In this document: positions 63,095 through 64,000 of the stretch, one piece after another
Layout of the letters: each line of letters starts with the position of its first letter
Position numbering within the stretch: the first letter of the stretch is position 1
Translations under genes and position numbers: made by a program
Assembly (NCBI GenBank): GCA_934630705.1
Contig: CAKTWP010000009.1
Location: 1 to 64,000 of the forward strand
Source of the DNA: an uncultured Clostridia bacterium
Lineage (GTDB): Bacteria; Bacillota; Clostridia; Christensenellales; Aristaeellaceae
Direction of reading: 5' to 3'
Length of the DNA stretch: 64,000 bases
Notes under the pieces: model-generated
Seen by the model: only the letters and a program-made list of their open reading frames with translations
Database searches by the model: none
Told to the model about the DNA's origin: nothing

Positions 63095-63652
63095 ATGTAT
63101 CGTCCTGTCATTACCGCAGCCAAGGAAAAGATGGAAAAAACCAGAGATTTCTTCCAGCGGGACATGCTGTCCCTGCGCGCCGGCCGGGCCAATCCCCAGA
63201 TTCTGGATCGGATCACCGTGGATTATTACGGCACCGCCACTCCCCTCAAGCAGATGGGCAATATCAGCAGCCCGGAGCCCCGCCTGCTCACCATCTCCCT
63301 GTGGGATCCCAAGGCCATTCCGCTGGTGGAAAAGGCCATTCAGAAAAGCGATCTGGGCATGAACCCCAGCAACGATGGCAAGCTGATCCGCCTGGTGGTG
63401 CCCGAGCTGAATGAGGAGCGCCGCAAGGAGCTGACCAAGATGGTCCGCAAGGGCGCGGAAGAAGCCAAGGTGGCCGTGCGCGGCGTGCGCCGGGACGCCA
63501 TGGAGCAGATTAAAAAGCTCAAGAAGGATTCCGTGATCACCGAAGACGATCAGCGCAAGGCCGAGGACGAACTGCAAAAGCTCACCGATGCGCAGATCAA
63601 GGACATTGATAAGATCGCCGCCGACAAGGAAAAGGAGATCATGGAGGTCTGA
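63095..63652 (+). CDS. frr: ribosome recycling factor
   Basis: Splits post-termination ribosomes together with EF-G. The 185-residue protein has standard length and landmarks: [59 protein letters not shown] and a final [16 protein letters not shown] helix. GGAGGAG precedes the ATG. pyrH, the common upstream partner, is not adjacent; a CDF transporter is there instead. Its TGA overlaps the next ATG. Confidence 0.97.
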   Translation: MYRPVITAAKEKMEKTRDFFQRDMLSLRAGRANPQILDRITVDYYGTATPLKQMGNISSPEPRLLTISLWDPKAIPLVEKAIQKSDLGMNPSNDGKLIRLVVPELNEERRKELTKMVRKGAEEAKVAVRGVRRDAMEQIKKLKKDSVITEDDQRKAEDELQKLTDAQIKDIDKIAADKEKEIMEV

Positions 63653-63864
63653 TGCACAAGGCTTTAGGCCGCCCCCTGGCGGAGGCGCTTTCCTCCCTGG
63701 CCGATGCGGAAAAGCCCGCCGTGGCGTTCACTGCCGCGCCTGTCCGATCCGGGCAAGCGCGGCAGGAGGGCACGCCCCGGGTGATCCTGTGCCGGAAGGG
63801 ACAATGGATTGCCGCCCGGTTTCTGGACGGCGCTCCCAAAGCGCCGGGAAAAGAGGACGAATGA
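63652..63864 (+). CDS. small hypothetical protein between frr and uppS (70 residues)
   Basis: Unrecognised. It is likely real because it is coupled at both ends: TGATG with frr and ATGA with uppS. The sequence begins [13 protein letters not shown] and has a beta-like core [19 protein letters not shown], with no membrane segment. A role connected with ribosome recycling or undecaprenyl phosphate synthesis is only a guess from position. Confidence 0.65.
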   Translation: MHKALGRPLAEALSSLADAEKPAVAFTAAPVRSGQARQEGTPRVILCRKGQWIAARFLDGAPKAPGKEDE

Positions 63865-64000
63865 GCGAGTTTTCCCGTCTGCCCCGGCATGTGGCCATCA
63901 TTATGGATGGCAACGGCCGCTGGGCCAAGCAGCATGCCCTGAAGGTGGCCATGGGCCATCGCCAGGGCGTGGAAGCCCTGCGGAGCATTATCCGCGAAAG
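63861..64000 (+). CDS. uppS: isoprenyl transferase (undecaprenyl diphosphate synthase), 5' part
   Basis: Only the first 46 codons are in the window. The cis-prenyltransferase signature [13 protein letters not shown], with the catalytic Asp, is followed by a [13 protein letters not shown] helix. The enzyme makes the C55 lipid carrier for cell-wall precursors. The ATG overlaps the stop of the small gene; the protein runs off the right edge. Confidence 0.95.
   Translation, partial: MSEFSRLPRHVAIIMDGNGRWAKQHALKVAMGHRQGVEALRSIIRE

Overview
The window looks like chromosome from a Gram-positive, moderately GC-rich member of the Clostridia, probably an uncultured gut or hindgut bacterium (Christensenellales or Oscillospirales would fit; this is an inference from gene content). 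Pointers are strong AGGAGG ribosome-binding sites, sigma-A promoters, CdaA/CdaR cyclic-di-AMP genes, a CwlD-type amidase, LplABC-type oligosaccharide transporters, AraC regulators with membrane sensor domains, and many intergenic hairpins. No rRNA, tRNA, CRISPR array, phage gene or insertion sequence was seen.

Layout. 0-6 kb: a BNR-repeat protein divergent from an AraC regulator, then AlaX, an M28 peptidase and a Dus enzyme. 6-11 kb: NamZ (DUF1343) and a CapA-like protein flanked by two MBL-fold hydrolases. 11-18 kb: one leftward run of purB, a heterodimeric ABC exporter and a two-component system. 18-20 kb: a small protein, a hexapeptide acetyltransferase and an oligogalacturonate-lyase-like propeller. 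20-22.6 kb: glycerol-1-phosphate dehydrogenase and an IclR regulator. 22.9-36 kb: a leftward uronic-acid polysaccharide locus (solute-binding protein, two permeases, RraA-like, SDR, GH115, VOC, GH105, two heparinase II/III-family proteins) with a divergent AraC sensor-regulator at 36.2-38.4 kb. 38.6-47.2 kb: an ABC-2 exporter, RsmF-like methyltransferase, CdaR, CdaA, TruA and CwlD, all leftward. 47.2-47.65 kb: an AT-rich block dense in DnaA boxes, a strong oriC candidate without dnaA beside it. 47.7-50.9 kb: GH127, RadC and YdcF, rightward. 50.9-57.6 kb: a second LplABC-type system with its own AraC sensor-regulator and a sugar isomerase. 57.8-64 kb: a metallophosphoesterase, a ribosome-protection-type GTPase fused to a Rae1/YacP NYN nuclease, a CDF transporter, frr, a small ORF and the start of uppS.

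How the genes work together. None of the carbohydrate-active enzymes shows a signal peptide, while both solute-binding proteins do. The cell therefore probably imports uronate- and arabinose-containing oligosaccharides made elsewhere and finishes them in the cytoplasm. Gene direction left of 47.2 kb is mostly leftward (29 of 38 genes) and right of it weakly rightward (8 of 14), as expected if replication starts near 47.4 kb.

The most notable items are the GTPase-Rae1 fusion (58998-61634), the DnaA-box cluster (47241-47640), and two families of intergenic hairpins that recur in the same order between convergent genes (10.0, 22.8 and 58.9 kb).
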